A stretch of 64,000 bases of DNA, taken from assembly GCA_032358255.1 (NCBI GenBank), contig JAULBX010012544.1:37815-101814 (forward strand), in the 5' to 3' direction. The notes below the pieces were generated by a model. The model was given only the letters and a program-made list of their open reading frames with translations. It did not search any database and was not told where the DNA came from. Made by a program: the position numbers and the translations under genes. How positions within the stretch are numbered: position 1 is the stretch's first letter; each line of letters opens with the position of its first letter. The stretch comes from Heterotrichella gracilis. Lineage: Eukaryota > Sar > Xanthophyceae > Tribonematales > Xanthonemataceae. Positions 43,626 through 53,340 of this stretch are shown one piece after another.

Positions 43626-44939
43626 ATGAATAATTTTATCAATAGATATAGGGATTCACTGCAAACTCTCAAAGGTTATTCGCTCATTGAAATCATCCAA
43701 TTGATTTTATGTCTGGTTTTTGTAAGTACCATCACGCTTCAAACCAGAATGAATAGTGGACTTTTGATCGCTTTTTTGTTTTTTCTTCTTTTCACTTTTA
43801 AACGCTCGGGTTTTATTAAAAACCTAAGACCCATTCTCATTTTCACTTCCATTTTTTTGATCAGCGTCATCACTATTCCTTATTCAACAAATACTAAAGA
43901 AGCTTGGTTGGTCATTGAGAGGCAATTAGTGCTGTTACTTGTTCCGATCATCTTTTTTAGTGCCTTTAAATTAGATCCTCTCAAATTCAAAGCCATACTA
44001 ATTACTTTTTACACTTCTATTTTTCTGATCAGTCTTTATTTGATCAAAGTAGCCAGTGATAAATTTACTGCCAGTGGGCAAACTATTAAAGAATGGTTTG
44101 TTCGCGAAAATCTTTACCATTTTTTTGCACAGCCTATTGGTATGCACGCCACTTACTTATCTTTATTTGTTGCTTTAAGTATTTTTATTGGTCTTTATTA
44201 TTTACTATTAAACAGACATTGGTTTTCCAAATTAGTGATCTTATTTATGACACTCACCATGGTTATTAGCCTGGGTATGTTAACGTCGCGTATTGTGATC
44301 GTCACTTTGGTGGTAACCGTCTTTTTTGTATATCCGTTTTATACCGATAAGTTTAAAAACAGGATCCTCATGTTAATTGCCGGTATCAGTATTTTATTGA
44401 TCTTATTTTCAGTGATCCGCGAAAGTTCATTTATCTCGAATCGTTTTTTGGAGAAAATTGATGATGAGGTTCAACTCACGCCATTTTTAAAGGCCGATTC
44501 AACGTACAATCCGATATATGGAGGCGAAGCCAGAGCCGATCGCTGGTTTTGTGCTGTTGAATTAATTAAAGAACGTCCCCTTTTAGGCTATGGAACAGGA
44601 AGCGAGAAGGAAGTGTTAATGCAAAAGTATCATAAGTACAATCTTCAAAATGCCATTGAAAATAATTATGATGCTCATAATCAATATCTGGCCTTTTTTA
44701 TCAAGTCGGGTATCTTGGGTGTACTTTGTTTTTTATTGATTATTCTTTATGGCTTTTACATTGCTTTCCGATCAAAAAATTTTCTGTACCTGTCTTTTAT
44801 GATCCTGTTTTCGGTAACATGCATCACCGAAAATGTGCTTGAAAGTAATAAGGGTATTTTCTTTTTTGCTTTTTTTAATGCTGTTTTCAGCGCCTATTTA
44901 TTTTTTGACAGGAAGAATAATGATCAATCTTTAAAGTGA
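43626..44939 (+). CDS. O-antigen ligase/polymerase (Wzy_C domain)
   Basis: A 437-residue inner-membrane protein with about 11 hydrophobic segments. The Wzy_C domain is seen as WFCAVELIKERPLLGYGTGSEKEVL and AHNQYLAFFIKSGILGVLCFLLIILYGFYI (H-N-x-Y-L-x-x-x). It could be the O-antigen ligase or a second polymerase. Four bases separate it from the WecG-like gene. A 77-base gap then follows to the next gene, the widest in this part of the cluster. Confidence 0.88.
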   Translation: MNNFINRYRDSLQTLKGYSLIEIIQLILCLVFVSTITLQTRMNSGLLIAFLFFLLFTFKRSGFIKNLRPILIFTSIFLISVITIPYSTNTKEAWLVIERQLVLLLVPIIFFSAFKLDPLKFKAILITFYTSIFLISLYLIKVASDKFTASGQTIKEWFVRENLYHFFAQPIGMHATYLSLFVALSIFIGLYYLLLNRHWFSKLVILFMTLTMVISLGMLTSRIVIVTLVVTVFFVYPFYTDKFKNRILMLIAGISILLILFSVIRESSFISNRFLEKIDDEVQLTPFLKADSTYNPIYGGEARADRWFCAVELIKERPLLGYGTGSEKEVLMQKYHKYNLQNAIENNYDAHNQYLAFFIKSGILGVLCFLLIILYGFYIAFRSKNFLYLSFMILFSVTCITENVLESNKGIFFFAFFNAVFSAYLFFDRKNNDQSLK

Positions 44940-45016
44940 ACGCTATAAGCTAAAAAAATCCTGAGTAATTAATAGTGTTTAAACAATTGAACCTGGTTTA
45001 TGTTTTAAAAGAATAG

Positions 45017-46132
45017 ATGGTGACCAAAATGAAACGTAAAAAGGCCTTGTTTGTATTGCAATTACCTCCGCCCATTCATGGTGTATCAATGGTGGGATCA
45101 TACATTCAAAACAGCTCTCTAATTATAAATTCCTTTGATTGTACTTTTGTCAATTTGTCCACATCCTCATCGATGCAAAATTTACAAAGTGCATCTTTCC
45201 TCAAATATCTTAAAACGATTAAAATCTACTTAAGTGTGTTTTATCACTTACTTTTTAATCGATATCAGGTGTGTTACATCACCCTTTTTCCGTATGGTTT
45301 TTCGTTTTATAAGGATGCAGGTATCATTTGTTTGTGCAAACTCTTTGCATATAAACCACTGATTCATTTGCACACATACGGTTTTAAAGAAGCTTCCTCA
45401 AAATCTCGGTGGAAAACTAAATTGTATCGCTTTGTTTTTAAAAATACTACGGCAATTATTTTATCTCAGCGCCTCAAAGAGGATATTGAAGATATTTACG
45501 AGGGACAAGCCATTATACTTCCTAATGGTATTCCTGTTATAAATACTCAAAATAATTATAAGGCTGATCAAAACCCAGTAACGATCCTATACCTTTCACA
45601 TTTGGTAAAAGGAAAAGGAATTCTGCTAGTGCTGGATGCTCTGGAGATGCTTAAAACGAGAGGACATTTATTTCATTTAAGAATAGCCGGCGATGAATTT
45701 GATTTGACCTATGAACTTTTAAGAAAGATAATCAACGATAAAAATCTGGTGAATGAGGTAAGCCTTTTAGGATCACTTTACAACGAAGAAAAATATGCCG
45801 AGTTCAAAAAGGCTGGAATCTTTATATTGCCGAGTAATTACGATACGTTTGGACTGGTGTTACTGGAAGCCATGCAATTTGGGGTGCCATGCATTGCCAG
45901 CCTTATTGGTGCCATTCCCGATCTTTTGGGCGATGAAAGAGGTATTTTATTAAAAGATTTAAAAGCCGAGACCATCGCTCAGGCCTTGATCGATTTAATA
46001 ACAGATCCTGAAAAAAGAAAAAAAATGAGTGAAGCGGGATTTAATTATTTTAATACTCATTATACAAGTAAGGTATTTGAGACAAATTTTCTTGCTATAT
46101 TAAACGATCATTCAATGAATGTAATTAGATAA
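45017..46132 (+). CDS. Glycosyltransferase family 4 (GT-B)
   Basis: A 371-residue transferase. N-terminal FVLQLPPPIHGVSMVGSYI is typical of GT4 relatives, and the C-terminal half shows ILYLSHLVKGKGILLVLDALEML and FILPSNYDTFGLVLLEAMQFGVPCIASLIGAIPDLL. In the E-x7-E motif the first Glu is Asp (YDTFGLVLLE). Translation may begin at 45017 or at the next Met 45029. Sugar unknown. Confidence 0.88.
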   Translation: MVTKMKRKKALFVLQLPPPIHGVSMVGSYIQNSSLIINSFDCTFVNLSTSSSMQNLQSASFLKYLKTIKIYLSVFYHLLFNRYQVCYITLFPYGFSFYKDAGIICLCKLFAYKPLIHLHTYGFKEASSKSRWKTKLYRFVFKNTTAIILSQRLKEDIEDIYEGQAIILPNGIPVINTQNNYKADQNPVTILYLSHLVKGKGILLVLDALEMLKTRGHLFHLRIAGDEFDLTYELLRKIINDKNLVNEVSLLGSLYNEEKYAEFKKAGIFILPSNYDTFGLVLLEAMQFGVPCIASLIGAIPDLLGDERGILLKDLKAETIAQALIDLITDPEKRKKMSEAGFNYFNTHYTSKVFETNFLAILNDHSMNVIR

Positions 46133-46135
46133 TCC

Positions 46136-47236
46136 ATGAAGATCGCCATTATAGGAACAAGGGGTATTCCCAATCATTACGGCGGCTTTGAACAGCTCGC
46201 ACAATGGCTTTCACTTGGCTTGGTTAATAAAGGACATGAGGTGACTGTCTATAATTCCAATACACATCCATATCAAGAGTCAGAATGGAAAGGTGTTAAG
46301 ATCATTCATCAGGTGGATCCTGAAAAAACACTTGGTACCATAGGTCAGTTCATTTATGATTTTAATTGCATCCGAGATTCTCGAAAACGGGGTTATGATA
46401 TTATCCTTAATTTAGGTTATACCAGCAGTTCGGTGTGGATGAAGTTATTTCCTAAAAAAGCCATTGTCATTACCAACATGGATGGCCTGGAATGGTTAAG
46501 AACTAAGTATTCTAAGCCGGTGAAGTATTTTTTAAAACATGCTGAAAAATGGGCAGCGCTCCATAGTCAATGTCTGGTAGCAGATTCACATTATATTAAA
46601 AAGTATTTGTATAAAAAGTACCACATTGATCCTTGTTACATTGCCTATGGAGCCGAGTTATTTGATGAACCTAAGGTAGATGTGTTAGATAAATATCAAC
46701 TAAAACCATTTGGATACAACATGATTGTGGCACGAATGGAGCCTGAGAATAACATTGAAATGATACTGGATGGTATTCAAAATTCAGCCAGCACCTTGCC
46801 ATTTATCATTGTGAGTAATTCAAATAATTCCTTTGGAACCTATTTAAAAGATAAATACCAAAAAGACAAACGGATCACTTTTTTGGGTGCCATTTTTGAA
46901 AACACCCTATTAAATAATTTACGGTATTTTTCAAATATATATTTTCATGGTCATTCTGTAGGAGGCACTAACCCTTCTCTTTTAGAAGCGATGGGTTGCC
47001 GTTGTTATATTGCAGCGAATGAAAATGAGTTTAACCGGGCAGTTTTAGGTGACGATGCACTTTATTTTTCGGGACCTCAGGAAATTTCTAAATACGCCGA
47101 AATGAGCGAAAGACAGAGCCCTGAAACGCAACATATGATCGAGAATAATTACACTAAAATAAAAGAGGCCTATTCCTGGCCCAAGATCATTCAACATTAC
47201 GAGGATCTCATGAAATCCCAGCTCAAAGGAGTCTGA
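46136..47236 (+). CDS. DUF1972-type glycosyltransferase (GT4-like)
   Basis: A 366-residue cytoplasmic protein. The N-terminal DUF1972 domain (MKIAIIGTRGIPNHYGGFEQLAQWLSLGLVNKGHEVTVYN, then HQVDPEKTLGTIGQFIYDFNC) is followed by a GT-B-like half with MIVARMEPENNIEMILDG and FHGHSVGGTNPSLLEAMGC. Related proteins are annotated as rhamnosyltransferases. Three bases after the previous stop. Confidence 0.9.
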   Translation: MKIAIIGTRGIPNHYGGFEQLAQWLSLGLVNKGHEVTVYNSNTHPYQESEWKGVKIIHQVDPEKTLGTIGQFIYDFNCIRDSRKRGYDIILNLGYTSSSVWMKLFPKKAIVITNMDGLEWLRTKYSKPVKYFLKHAEKWAALHSQCLVADSHYIKKYLYKKYHIDPCYIAYGAELFDEPKVDVLDKYQLKPFGYNMIVARMEPENNIEMILDGIQNSASTLPFIIVSNSNNSFGTYLKDKYQKDKRITFLGAIFENTLLNNLRYFSNIYFHGHSVGGTNPSLLEAMGCRCYIAANENEFNRAVLGDDALYFSGPQEISKYAEMSERQSPETQHMIENNYTKIKEAYSWPKIIQHYEDLMKSQLKGV

Positions 47237-47341
47237 TTTTAGATCCGAACCTCCAGAAAAATCAGGCTGTTTTATTTTGAATCGAAGGCCATAAAGTCCT
47301 GCCTTTTTGAGGTATAAAATCGCAAATAAACGTATATTTAC

Positions 47342-47362
47342 CTTCATAAATTAATTATGAAG
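47342..47362 (+). promoter_or_regulatory. Hairpin covering the wzm start codon
   Basis: CTTCATAA (47342-47349) and TTATGAAG (47355-47362) are exact inverted repeats around ATTAA; the ATG of the ABC permease (47357) lies in the right arm. It might hold down translation. Another 8-base inverted pair (CTGATTTT 47233-47240 and AAAATCAG 47258-47265) lies upstream in the same gap. Confidence 0.45.
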
Positions 47363-48184
47363 ACGGTCATTACCAGTGAAGACAGATCCTTTTTAAACCT
47401 CAGGGAATTAAAGCGGTACAGTGGTTTGTTCAAATATTTATCGCTTCGCGATGTGTTTGTCAGATACAAACAAACCTGGTTGGGATTTGGCTGGTCTATT
47501 ATTCGCCCTTTGATAAACATTTTGATCTTTGGTTCCCTATCGTATTTACTCGATCGTTCTCAAAATTTCGGTGATCGGTTTTTGATGGTTTCTGCGGGTG
47601 TTGTCTTCTGGCAATTACTTTCCACGGCCATTTTAGATGTGAGTAATTCTCTCATCTCTAATTCCAACATTCTCACCAAGGTGTATTTTCCAAAACTGAT
47701 CTTACCCTTTTCTTCTATATTGGTGTGTTTGATCGATTTTTTCATCGCCTTTGTTATTTTTCTGATCTTCTTTTTTGTCTTTAAAGGTCTGCCACCCTGG
47801 CAAATTGTTTTTTTACCTTTGGTCCTGGCCTATGGATTGATCTTTAGTTTTGGTTTGGGTTTAATTTTTGCCACCGCTTCTGTGAAATACCGCGACGTTA
47901 AATTTATCTTACCCTTCCTCATTCAAATTTTATTTTATGCTTCACCGGTCTTCATGACCTCTAGCTACATCTTATCACTAAACATACCTCAATGGATCAA
48001 AGTGTTATATCAGCTAAATCCTTATGTGTATATTTTAAACGCCTTCAAATTTTGTTTTTATGGAAGTTTTGATTCATATGATCCAATTTATCTGTTTGTT
48101 TCTTTTGGTATTACCTGTCTGGTTCTGATCTTCGCCATCAGATACTTTCTTAATTTTGAAAAATCGTTTGCTGATTATATTTAG
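47357..48184 (+). CDS. wzm: ABC transporter permease for polysaccharide export
   Basis: A 275-residue inner-membrane protein of the ABC-2 family with six hydrophobic segments. It shows the Wzm-type N-terminus LRDVFVRYKQTWLGFGWSIIRPLINILIFGSL, then SNILTKVYFPKLILPFSSILVCLIDFFIAF and ASVKYRDVKFILPFLIQILFYASPVF. It forms the membrane channel through which a completed lipid-linked polysaccharide is flipped, with the ATPase encoded two bases downstream. The gap before it is 120 bases and holds hairpins. Confidence 0.93.
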   Translation: MKTVITSEDRSFLNLRELKRYSGLFKYLSLRDVFVRYKQTWLGFGWSIIRPLINILIFGSLSYLLDRSQNFGDRFLMVSAGVVFWQLLSTAILDVSNSLISNSNILTKVYFPKLILPFSSILVCLIDFFIAFVIFLIFFFVFKGLPPWQIVFLPLVLAYGLIFSFGLGLIFATASVKYRDVKFILPFLIQILFYASPVFMTSSYILSLNIPQWIKVLYQLNPYVYILNAFKFCFYGSFDSYDPIYLFVSFGITCLVLIFAIRYFLNFEKSFADYI

Positions 48185-48186
48185 TT

Positions 48187-49425
48187 ATGAGTCAAAAAGC
48201 CATCCTTGTTGAAAATATCAGTAAAAAGTATGATCTCCTCCATAAACAAAAGGAAGGGAGTAATTCACTGGTTGGCGCCTTTGCAGGTGGCTTAAAGAGT
48301 TTATTACGTTCTTCATCTAACACCGATTCACACGAAGATTTTTGGGCACTAAAAGATATTAATTTTGAAATTTCTCAGGGCGATCGGGTAGGCATCATTG
48401 GTAGAAACGGCGCCGGTAAATCAACGCTCTTAAAAGTTTTAAGCCGAATTGTAAAACCAACAACCGGTCGCATTGAATACACCGGACGAATGGCGAGCCT
48501 CTTAGAAGTGGGAACCGGTTTTCACGGCGATCTAAGCGGACGAGAGAATATTTATTTGAATGGCTCCATCATGGGAATGACTAAACGGGAGATTGATGCC
48601 AAGTTTGATGAAATAGTTGATTTTAGTGAAGTAGAAAAATTTTTAGACACCCCGGTAAAAAAATATTCTTCCGGCATGTATGTGCGTTTGGCATTTGCCG
48701 TGGCCGCTCATTTAAAGTCTGATATTTTGATCGTGGATGAAGTGTTGGCCGTTGGTGATGCTTCGTTTCAGAAAAAGAGTCTTGGTAAAATGGAAGACGT
48801 GAGTCAGCAAAGTGGAAAAACCATTCTGTTCGTTAGTCACAACATGGGACAAATTTCGAGTTTGTGTAATAAAGGAATCCTTTTAAATAAGGGCAGAGTG
48901 GAGGAGCAAGGAAACATTCAAACAATCATTGGATCTTATTTTAATCAGAACGAATCTTCGGAAGAAAATCAAACAGAATATCTTTATCCCTCTGATGCAA
49001 AGAAGGATCTGGTTATTACAAAAATTAGTTTATCTAATCAATCTAACCAAGGCTGCAAAAGCTTTGCGCACGATGAGCCTGTGTGTATTTCAATAACAGT
49101 AGAAAAAAATGCAGCCTTAAAAGACGTGATGCTCGGTATATTTTTTACGGATATGATGGATAAACGGATCTTTTCGGTGCAATTGCCTGTTTCCGATAAA
49201 TTTGATCTGGAAAATAAACGAACGTTTAAACTCCTTATTCCTTCTACCACCTTTATACCAAATACCTACCGTTTTTCGGTGGCCTTGCACATTCCAAACA
49301 TTCAATTAATTGATGATAAACCAAGCGCCGGAAAATTTGAAATATATGATAATGGCTCTGATCTTTATCGTTATGCCGGAACAGACATAGGAGTTGTTTT
49401 TGTTAATTGTAAATGGGAATATTAA
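48187..49425 (+). CDS. wzt: ABC transporter ATP-binding protein for polysaccharide export, with Wzt C-terminal domain
   Basis: A 412-residue ATPase. Walker A is G72-RNGAGKST-80; the signature is YSSGMYVRLAFAVA; Walker B is DILIVDEVLAVGD. Residues from about 255 to 412 form an extra beta-rich domain in the place of the Wzt carbohydrate-binding C-terminus (VITKISLSNQSNQGCKSFAHDEPVCISITVEKN ... NGSDLYRYAGTDIGVVFVNCKWEY). Such domains read the chain-end modification of the glycan. The next gene encodes a methyltransferase with no gap. Confidence 0.94.
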   Translation: MSQKAILVENISKKYDLLHKQKEGSNSLVGAFAGGLKSLLRSSSNTDSHEDFWALKDINFEISQGDRVGIIGRNGAGKSTLLKVLSRIVKPTTGRIEYTGRMASLLEVGTGFHGDLSGRENIYLNGSIMGMTKREIDAKFDEIVDFSEVEKFLDTPVKKYSSGMYVRLAFAVAAHLKSDILIVDEVLAVGDASFQKKSLGKMEDVSQQSGKTILFVSHNMGQISSLCNKGILLNKGRVEEQGNIQTIIGSYFNQNESSEENQTEYLYPSDAKKDLVITKISLSNQSNQGCKSFAHDEPVCISITVEKNAALKDVMLGIFFTDMMDKRIFSVQLPVSDKFDLENKRTFKLLIPSTTFIPNTYRFSVALHIPNIQLIDDKPSAGKFEIYDNGSDLYRYAGTDIGVVFVNCKWEY

Positions 49426-50244
49426 ATGAGTATGGAAACGTGTAAGATCTGTCATCAACCAACTGTTAAAATCTTTAGCAAGGTCATCCTTCAAAAATAT
49501 CCGGCCGATTATTTGAAGTGTTCTGCTTGTGGTTTTGTGCAGACCTCAAATCCCATTTGGATTGAAGAAGCCTACAGCTCTGCCATCACTTCTTTAGATA
49601 TTGGTTTGTTAGACCGAAATATTCTCCTGAGAAATGAAGTGAGCAAAATTATTGATGCTTGTTTTCCGGAGGCAAAAACCATGCTCGACTATGCAGGCGG
49701 TTATGGTGTGTTTGTGCGATTAATGCGCGATGCGGGTTTTAATTTTTACAGAGAAGACAAATTTTGCGAAAATATTTTCACTAAACATTTTGACATCAGC
49801 GATGCAGGGCAGACTAAATTTGACCTGGTAACCGCTTTTGAGGTCTTTGAACATTTTGTTAATCCCATTGAAGAGATTGAAAAGGTTTTAAGATTTTCAG
49901 ATCATCTTATTTTTTCAACGCAATTAACTCCTTCAACGAATAAAGAATTGGAGGACTGGTGGTACATAGCTCCTGAAACCGGACAGCACGTGGCTTTCTA
50001 TTCTCAAGCCAGTATGGAGTATCTGGCCAAAAAATACAATAAAAATTATTATTCTAAGGGTTCCTGGTTGCATTTATTTACCACAAAAAAACTCAGTGAT
50101 GAGCAGGTGGAATATGCTTTTAAAGAGGCTAAACGTCCGGGTATTTTAAAAAGACTTTTACCGTCTCGTTCAAAATTTAGCAAGCATCGTGAATCGTTAT
50201 TAGAATCAGACTTTCAGGCCATAAAAAATAAGCTCAATTCATAA
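49426..50244 (+). CDS. SAM-dependent methyltransferase with N-terminal zinc ribbon
   Basis: A 272-residue protein. An N-terminal zinc-ribbon-like pair (CKICHQP ... CSACGF, C-x2-C twice, residues 5-37) precedes a class I methyltransferase with motif I MLDYAGGYGVFVRLMRD and FDLVTAFEVFEHF. The start ATG directly follows the TAA of the wzt gene. By analogy with WbdD-Wzt systems it may modify the growing chain end, but here only gene order supports that. Acceptor unknown. Confidence 0.85.
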   Translation: MSMETCKICHQPTVKIFSKVILQKYPADYLKCSACGFVQTSNPIWIEEAYSSAITSLDIGLLDRNILLRNEVSKIIDACFPEAKTMLDYAGGYGVFVRLMRDAGFNFYREDKFCENIFTKHFDISDAGQTKFDLVTAFEVFEHFVNPIEEIEKVLRFSDHLIFSTQLTPSTNKELEDWWYIAPETGQHVAFYSQASMEYLAKKYNKNYYSKGSWLHLFTTKKLSDEQVEYAFKEAKRPGILKRLLPSRSKFSKHRESLLESDFQAIKNKLNS

Positions 50245-50253
50245 GTCATTAAC

Positions 50254-51360
50254 ATGAATGTTTTTTTTGATTACCAGATCTTTTATTTACAGAAATACGG
50301 TGGTATATCAAGGTATTTTGTTGAATTGACGAAGCACTTAAATCAAATTACAGACTGCGAAGCAAAGATCATTGCACCCTTTCATCAAAATGAATATCTG
50401 TTAAACAAAGAATCCGAAGCCTTTTCAATTCCATTAAATCCTCTTTTAAAAAAGCTCTCGTATAATCGCCTGATTGACAAACGCCTTTTTATGAACGAAT
50501 GGATGGCTCGTAAGGCCTGTGAACAAAATACCGGTTCTATTCTTCACGAAACCTATTACACTCATCGGTTTAAAGTGAAGGCACCAAAAGTGATCACCAT
50601 TCACGACATGATCTATGAATTGTACTCCACAAATTCAGAGGCAGAAAAAGAAATAATTAAAAACAAAAAACAAGCAATAATCGAAGCAGATAAGATCATC
50701 GCGGTTTCTCAAAGTACTAAAAAAGACCTGATCTCTTTATATCCACAAGTAAAAGATAAAATTGAGGTGGTCTATCACGGAATCAGTGAAGTGGATGCAG
50801 AAAGTATCTCCGCTTATCCTCACGCTAAACCATATATTTTATTTGTTGGTAACCGAGATTGGTATAAAAACTTTGAGAATTTGTTGCAGGTATACTGTCA
50901 GAATAAAGAAATTCAATCTGAATTTGATCTCGTTTGTTTTGGTGGACAGGATTTTACTCCCTCTGAATTAGAGTTTATTAAAAAATATAATCTTAGTTCG
51001 AAAATTAAATTGGTAAAAGGTTCAGACCATTTGCTAAATCAACTCTACAAAAGCGCCAGTGTCTTAGCCTATTTATCAAAATACGAAGGTTTTGGTTTTC
51101 CGGTGCTGGAAGCATTCAGATGCGGCTGTCCTGTAATTTGTTCAAATAGCAGTTCTTTGCCGGAAGTGGCAGGAAATTTTGCGACTATGATTGATGTTTC
51201 AGATAAACAAGAAATTGAAAAGGCTCTTAAAAAGGTACTATTTAGTTCCAATTCGACTACTGATCTTAAATCGCAAACAAAACACTGGGTGAATTCATTT
51301 ACCTGGAAAAAATGTGCACTTGAAACGCATAAAGTCTATTCTTCACTTTTTACGAAATGA
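50254..51360 (+). CDS. Glycosyltransferase family 4 (GT-B)
   Basis: A 368-residue transferase. N-terminal VFFDYQIFYLQKYGGISRYFVELTKHLNQ, a C-terminal YILFVGNRDWYKNFENLLQVY and the E-x7-E motif KYEGFGFPVLEAFRCGCPVICSNSSSLPEVAG are all intact. This form is often annotated as mannosyltransferase. Four-base ATGA overlap with the next gene. Confidence 0.9.
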   Translation: MNVFFDYQIFYLQKYGGISRYFVELTKHLNQITDCEAKIIAPFHQNEYLLNKESEAFSIPLNPLLKKLSYNRLIDKRLFMNEWMARKACEQNTGSILHETYYTHRFKVKAPKVITIHDMIYELYSTNSEAEKEIIKNKKQAIIEADKIIAVSQSTKKDLISLYPQVKDKIEVVYHGISEVDAESISAYPHAKPYILFVGNRDWYKNFENLLQVYCQNKEIQSEFDLVCFGGQDFTPSELEFIKKYNLSSKIKLVKGSDHLLNQLYKSASVLAYLSKYEGFGFPVLEAFRCGCPVICSNSSSLPEVAGNFATMIDVSDKQEIEKALKKVLFSSNSTTDLKSQTKHWVNSFTWKKCALETHKVYSSLFTK

Positions 51361-52175
51361 TTCACTTATCAGTCATAACCATTAATTATAACAACAAGAA
51401 CGGTCTTGAAAAAACCATTAAGAGTGTCATTGAACAAGAAGAGGCATCGTTTGAGTTTGTTATCATTGATGGGGGTTCAAATGATGGAAGTAAAGAATTA
51501 ATAGAGACTTATTCCAATAAGTTAACGCATTGGGTATCTGAAAAAGACAATGGCATTTATCATGCTCAAAATAAAGGTATCGCAGCGGCTTCCGGTAAAT
51601 TTTTATTGTTTTTGAATTCGGGTGATTACCTTTTTGATAACAGAGTATTGGCCAAGGTCATAAGTCAGTTGGATGATACGGAGATCATCTACGGGGATAT
51701 TCTCATGAAATCACCCGATGGCAAACAAAAACCTGAGGTGTTACCCGATTTGATTGATGATACCCATTTAATGGTATCAACCATTTGGCATCCGGGTGCT
51801 TTTATTCAAAAAAAGTTATTTGAACGCATTGGTTTTTATGATGAATCTTATAAAATTGCGGCAGATTATGCTTTTTTCGTGAAGTCCATCTTAGTTCATA
51901 AGGCCACACAAAAACACCTCCATTTCATTATTTCTGTTTTTGAAATGAATGGTGTGAGTACCGATCCAAACTTCTTTGAGGCCATGCTAAGTGAACGGAA
52001 AAAGATTCAAGCAACTTATTTTACAAAAGAACAACAGGATAAACTGACTCAGTTGGAGATTTTTCAAGCTGGAAGAAATTCAAAGTACTTTAAGTACCTT
52101 CCTTCTAAGCCTCTTCTTAACAAAATGTATGATGCGTTTTATCAATTTTGGTACAAGCTTAATAGAAACAGATAA
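51357..52175 (+). CDS. Glycosyltransferase family 2, WcaE/PssE-like
   Basis: A 272-residue GT-A transferase: SVITINYNNKNGLEKTIKSVIEQEEASFEFVIIDGGSNDGS, then WVSEKDNGIYHAQNKGIAAASGKFLLFLNSGDYLFD. The metal-binding motif reads N-S-G-D, as in the WcaE-like branch. Sugar unknown. ATGA overlap with the upstream GT4 gene; six bases to the next. Confidence 0.9.
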   Translation: MIHLSVITINYNNKNGLEKTIKSVIEQEEASFEFVIIDGGSNDGSKELIETYSNKLTHWVSEKDNGIYHAQNKGIAAASGKFLLFLNSGDYLFDNRVLAKVISQLDDTEIIYGDILMKSPDGKQKPEVLPDLIDDTHLMVSTIWHPGAFIQKKLFERIGFYDESYKIAADYAFFVKSILVHKATQKHLHFIISVFEMNGVSTDPNFFEAMLSERKKIQATYFTKEQQDKLTQLEIFQAGRNSKYFKYLPSKPLLNKMYDAFYQFWYKLNRNR

Positions 52176-52181
52176 AGCAAA

Positions 52182-53288
52182 ATGACCGGAGAAAAAAAGA
52201 AACTGCTTTTTGTGACACAATCTCTTGACAACACGGGATCAGAAGTTCTATTGTTTCATTTTATCAATCATTTAGCTGATCGTTATGCGGTTACGGTGAT
52301 TTGTTTTAAAAAGGGAAGTCTTGTAGGTCAATTAAATAAATTAGTGTATGTGCACGTGATTGACATAGGCGAAGCTAAATCAATCCTCGCTAAAATAAAT
52401 CGCAGATTCAAACTTCTGATCAACTTGCCTTTGATTTTTAGAAAGTATAAAGATCACTTGTGGTATATTAACACCATCATATTGCCTGTTCCGGTAAAAT
52501 TTGCAGTTAAAAACAAGATTGAGTTTATTTTGCATTCCCACGAATTAAAACACATGTACGCCTTGTTAAGCACTGATCAATTACAATTAGCACTGCATCA
52601 ACCAAAATTGATCGTCGCCAATTCGCAAATTACCAAAAACCATCTCATTGAAGCCGGAGCAAATAGACCAATACAGATCATTCATCCGTTTATTGATGTA
52701 CGCTTAATTACTTCTCTAAATAAAAGCAGAAATAAGGTCAACACCACTTTTACATGGTGCATGGTCGGAACAATTGATCAGAATAAAAATCCTGATTTGT
52801 TTGTTGAGATTGCTATAGAAGCAAAGAGACAAGACTTACCATATGAATTCAGATGGCTGTATCATTCTGTATCAGATGAGGAACTGTTTTCTCGTATTCA
52901 AGAAAAAATGAGATCAAACAATCTTTCAGTTCAGTTCATTCAAACCAAAAATTACGAGGATTATCTTCACTATTTAACTCAAGCCGATGGCTTACTGCTT
53001 ACTTCAACGTTTGAATCCTTTTCATTGGTTACCCTTGAGTCATTGGCACTTAATAAAGCTATAGTCGTGACCGATTGTGGTGGTGTTTCTGAGATCATTA
53101 ACAACGAACTTGCATCTGTTGTGCCGATCAATAGTCAATTGCAAATGTATCTGACTAAAATGAAATTTGAGGAGAATAGAAGTATCGAATTCCAAATTCA
53201 AAAGATTGAAAGAGCGCATCAATTTGATAAAAAAACGCTATTGTCAGAATGGGAGAATCTATTGCTTAATTTGGGTAAAATTAATTAG
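52182..53288 (+). CDS. Glycosyltransferase family 4 (GT-B)
   Basis: A 368-residue transferase. The N-terminal half (LLFVTQSLDNTGSEVLLFHFINHLADRYAVTVICF) and the C-terminal half (WCMVGTIDQNKNPDLFVEIAIEA, then LLLTSTFESFSLVTLESLALNKAIVVTDCGGVSEII with the E-x7-E motif) are complete. Sugar unknown. A 52-base gap follows. Confidence 0.88.
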   Translation: MTGEKKKLLFVTQSLDNTGSEVLLFHFINHLADRYAVTVICFKKGSLVGQLNKLVYVHVIDIGEAKSILAKINRRFKLLINLPLIFRKYKDHLWYINTIILPVPVKFAVKNKIEFILHSHELKHMYALLSTDQLQLALHQPKLIVANSQITKNHLIEAGANRPIQIIHPFIDVRLITSLNKSRNKVNTTFTWCMVGTIDQNKNPDLFVEIAIEAKRQDLPYEFRWLYHSVSDEELFSRIQEKMRSNNLSVQFIQTKNYEDYLHYLTQADGLLLTSTFESFSLVTLESLALNKAIVVTDCGGVSEIINNELASVVPINSQLQMYLTKMKFEENRSIEFQIQKIERAHQFDKKTLLSEWENLLLNLGKIN

Positions 53289-53340
53289 TATGCTTATTTT
53301 TAAACTTAATTATACCATTCCCTAATATTTTTTGATTGAG

